From positions 1 through 6,183 of the forward strand of contig JAHZHV010000025.1 of the NCBI GenBank assembly GCA_019420085.1: 6,183 bases of DNA, in the 5' to 3' direction. A model generated the notes under the pieces. The model worked only from the letters and a program-made list of their open reading frames with translations, searched no databases and was not told where the DNA came from. Both the position numbers and the translations under genes were made by a program. This DNA comes from Christensenella sp. Its GTDB lineage: Bacteria > Bacillota > Clostridia > Christensenellales > Maliibacteriaceae. Positions within the stretch are counted from its first letter, which is position 1. Each line of letters starts with the position of its first letter. Below are positions 5,144-6,183 of this stretch, piece after piece.

Positions 5144-5933
5144 ATCCGCAGCGCATCAGGCCTATATTCAGCAGCTTAAACGCAGCAAGCGGTATGTTGC
5201 GCTTGCACGCATTCTTCTTTTTATCGGCTTTTTCCTGCTATGGGAGTGTGCAGCACGTCTTGGCTGGATCGATGCGTTTATCACTTCTTCTCCCTCTCGC
5301 GCTCTGGATGCCATACGTACTCTGATTTTAGACGGTTCGCTTTGGCGTCATCTTGGCGTAACGCTTTGGGAGACAGTCGTCGGTTTTACCCTCGGCACGC
5401 TTCTTGGCACTGCCATTGCCGCACTTCTATGGTTTTTTCCACGTGCCGCGCAGGTTATCGAACCATATCTTGTCGTGCTCAATGCATTGCCAAAAATCGC
5501 ATTGGGACCGATTCTAATCGTATGGATCGGTGCAGGAGCAGGCGCAATTATCGCCATGGCGCTTTTGATCTCACTTGTCGTGACCATCATGAACGTGCAT
5601 ACCGGCTTTGCCGCTGTCAGTCAAAGCAGCGTACGGCTGATGCGCACACTCGGTGCCTCACGGATACAGATCTTCCGCCTTGTCGTATTGCCCGCAAATA
5701 TCGGTACGATCATCGCAAGTTTAAAAGTCAACGTAGGTATGTCCTGGGTTGGCGTCATCATGGGCGAGTTCCTGGTCTCCAAAGCAGGCCTTGGTTATTT
5801 GATCGTCTACGGCGGTCAGGTCTTTAATCTCGATCTTGTCATGGGTTCTACGCTCATTTTGTGCCTTGCAGCCGGTGGTATGTATGCACTTGTGGCACTT
5901 TTACAACGCTATATCACAAAAAAAAGACTGTGA
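5133..5933 (+). CDS. ABC importer permease (SsuC/TauC-like)
   Basis: This 266-residue inner-membrane protein forms the transport channel, probably as a homodimer with two ATPase subunits. About six membrane segments are visible, near residues 24-42, 78-100, 112-132, 134-155, 186-210 and 237-257. The segment VVLNALPKIALGPILIVWIG (114-133) is typical of this permease class. The cytoplasmic EAA-type loop that contacts the ATPase is MRTLGASRIQIFRLVVLP (170-187), with the conserved G and LP. The ATG at 5133 lies 10 bases after AAGGAG (5117-5122), inside the end of the ATPase gene. It is the last gene of the operon and is followed by a bidirectional terminator. Transport specificity is not readable from the sequence. 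Confidence 0.94.
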   Translation: MYPESAAHQAYIQQLKRSKRYVALARILLFIGFFLLWECAARLGWIDAFITSSPSRALDAIRTLILDGSLWRHLGVTLWETVVGFTLGTLLGTAIAALLWFFPRAAQVIEPYLVVLNALPKIALGPILIVWIGAGAGAIIAMALLISLVVTIMNVHTGFAAVSQSSVRLMRTLGASRIQIFRLVVLPANIGTIIASLKVNVGMSWVGVIMGEFLVSKAGLGYLIVYGGQVFNLDLVMGSTLILCLAAGGMYALVALLQRYITKKRL

Positions 5934-5956
5934 ACCCACAATTTTCATTACACAGC

Positions 5957-6005
5957 AAAAAAGCGGCGTCCGAATGCGTTTTTTAGGCACACGGACGCCG
6001 TTTTT
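5957..6005. terminator. Bidirectional intrinsic terminator between convergent genes
   Basis: CGGCGTCCG (5964-5972) and CGGACGCCG (5992-6000) form a 9-bp GC-rich stem. On the plus strand it is followed by TTTTT (6001-6005). On the minus strand it is followed, after one C, by TTTTTT (5962-5957). It serves both the ABC operon and the converging cobalamin-domain gene, whose stop lies 3 bases from the hairpin's T-run. Confidence 0.93.
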
Positions 6006-6008
6006 CTA

Positions 6009-6183
6009 TCATAACGCGTTTTCCTCCAATACCCGCTGTGCATAACGCACCGTCTGCATGGCATCAGCAGCGTAATAATCTGCACCGATAGAATCGGCAT
6101 ACGCCTGTGTCAGCACGGCACCGCCTACGACAATGCGAATACCGGCATCACGCTCATGCAGCAGTGCAATCGTCTCCTGCATC
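6009..6183 (-). CDS. C-terminal fragment of a cobalamin-binding protein, probably methionine synthase-like (MetH type)
   Basis: Only the last 57 residues and the stop are present; the gene enters from the right edge. The stretch IRIVVGGAVLTQAYADSIGA (15-34), followed by DYYAADAMQTVRYAQ (35-49), matches the end of the B12-binding domain of MetH and related corrinoid proteins. In these the GGAVLT loop and the following 'IGADxYxxDAxxxV' lie at the cofactor pocket. The fragment ends soon after this domain, so no reactivation domain follows. That is usual for short anaerobe MetH proteins and for separate corrinoid proteins. MetH would methylate homocysteine to methionine. Whether this is MetH, a short corrinoid protein or another methyltransferase subunit cannot be decided from the fragment. 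Confidence 0.65.
   Translation of the reverse strand, partial: MQETIALLHERDAGIRIVVGGAVLTQAYADSIGADYYAADAMQTVRYAQRVLEENAL

Noticed and set aside
1..6183. CRISPR arrays, insertion sequences, phage genes, toxin-antitoxin or defence systems
   Set aside because: No repeat-spacer pattern, transposase, terminal inverted repeats, or attachment-site duplication at the tRNA genes was seen; all substantial open frames belong to housekeeping-type families.

Overview
The window looks like an ordinary chromosomal segment of an anaerobic Firmicute. Clostridia or a relative is my best guess; the sequence does not fix the genus. The reasons are strong AGGAGG-type ribosome binding sites before nearly every gene, short U-tract intrinsic terminators, a tRNA gene without an encoded CCA, and neighbours typical of fermentative anaerobes (a probable AdhE start, a MATE exporter, a cobalamin-binding protein end). 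Base composition is roughly balanced.

Left half, all on the minus strand and read from right to left: a two-gene tRNA operon (Thr-CGU then Pro-CGG, 3107-2951) with a near-consensus promoter and its own terminator; a MATE-family multidrug/Na+ antiporter (2862-1495) ending in a strong terminator; a LysR-type regulator (1224-301) with its own promoter; a 222-base control region (79-300) holding a tandem 14-base repeat, a candidate promoter and a perfect 10-bp inverted repeat; and the first 26 codons of what is probably a bifunctional aldehyde/alcohol dehydrogenase, running off the left edge.

Right half, plus strand: a three-gene ABC importer operon of the nitrate/sulfonate/taurine/thiamine-precursor class. 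It consists of a lipoprotein substrate-binding protein (3286-4263), an ATPase (4373-5143) and a permease (5133-5933, overlapping the ATPase by 11 bases). The lipoprotein would capture a small organic ligand outside the cell, the permease would pass it through the membrane, and the ATPase would drive transport. The ligand cannot be read from the sequence, and I see no TPP or other riboswitch upstream. The 109-base gap between the binding protein and the ATPase can form two mutually exclusive hairpins. A bidirectional terminator separates the operon from a convergent minus-strand gene whose C-terminus looks like a MetH-type cobalamin-binding domain (6183-6009).

I found no wholly new system. The best leads are regulatory: the repeat array before the probable adhE, the two-state RNA element inside the ABC operon, and the MATE gene packed tightly behind the tRNA terminator.
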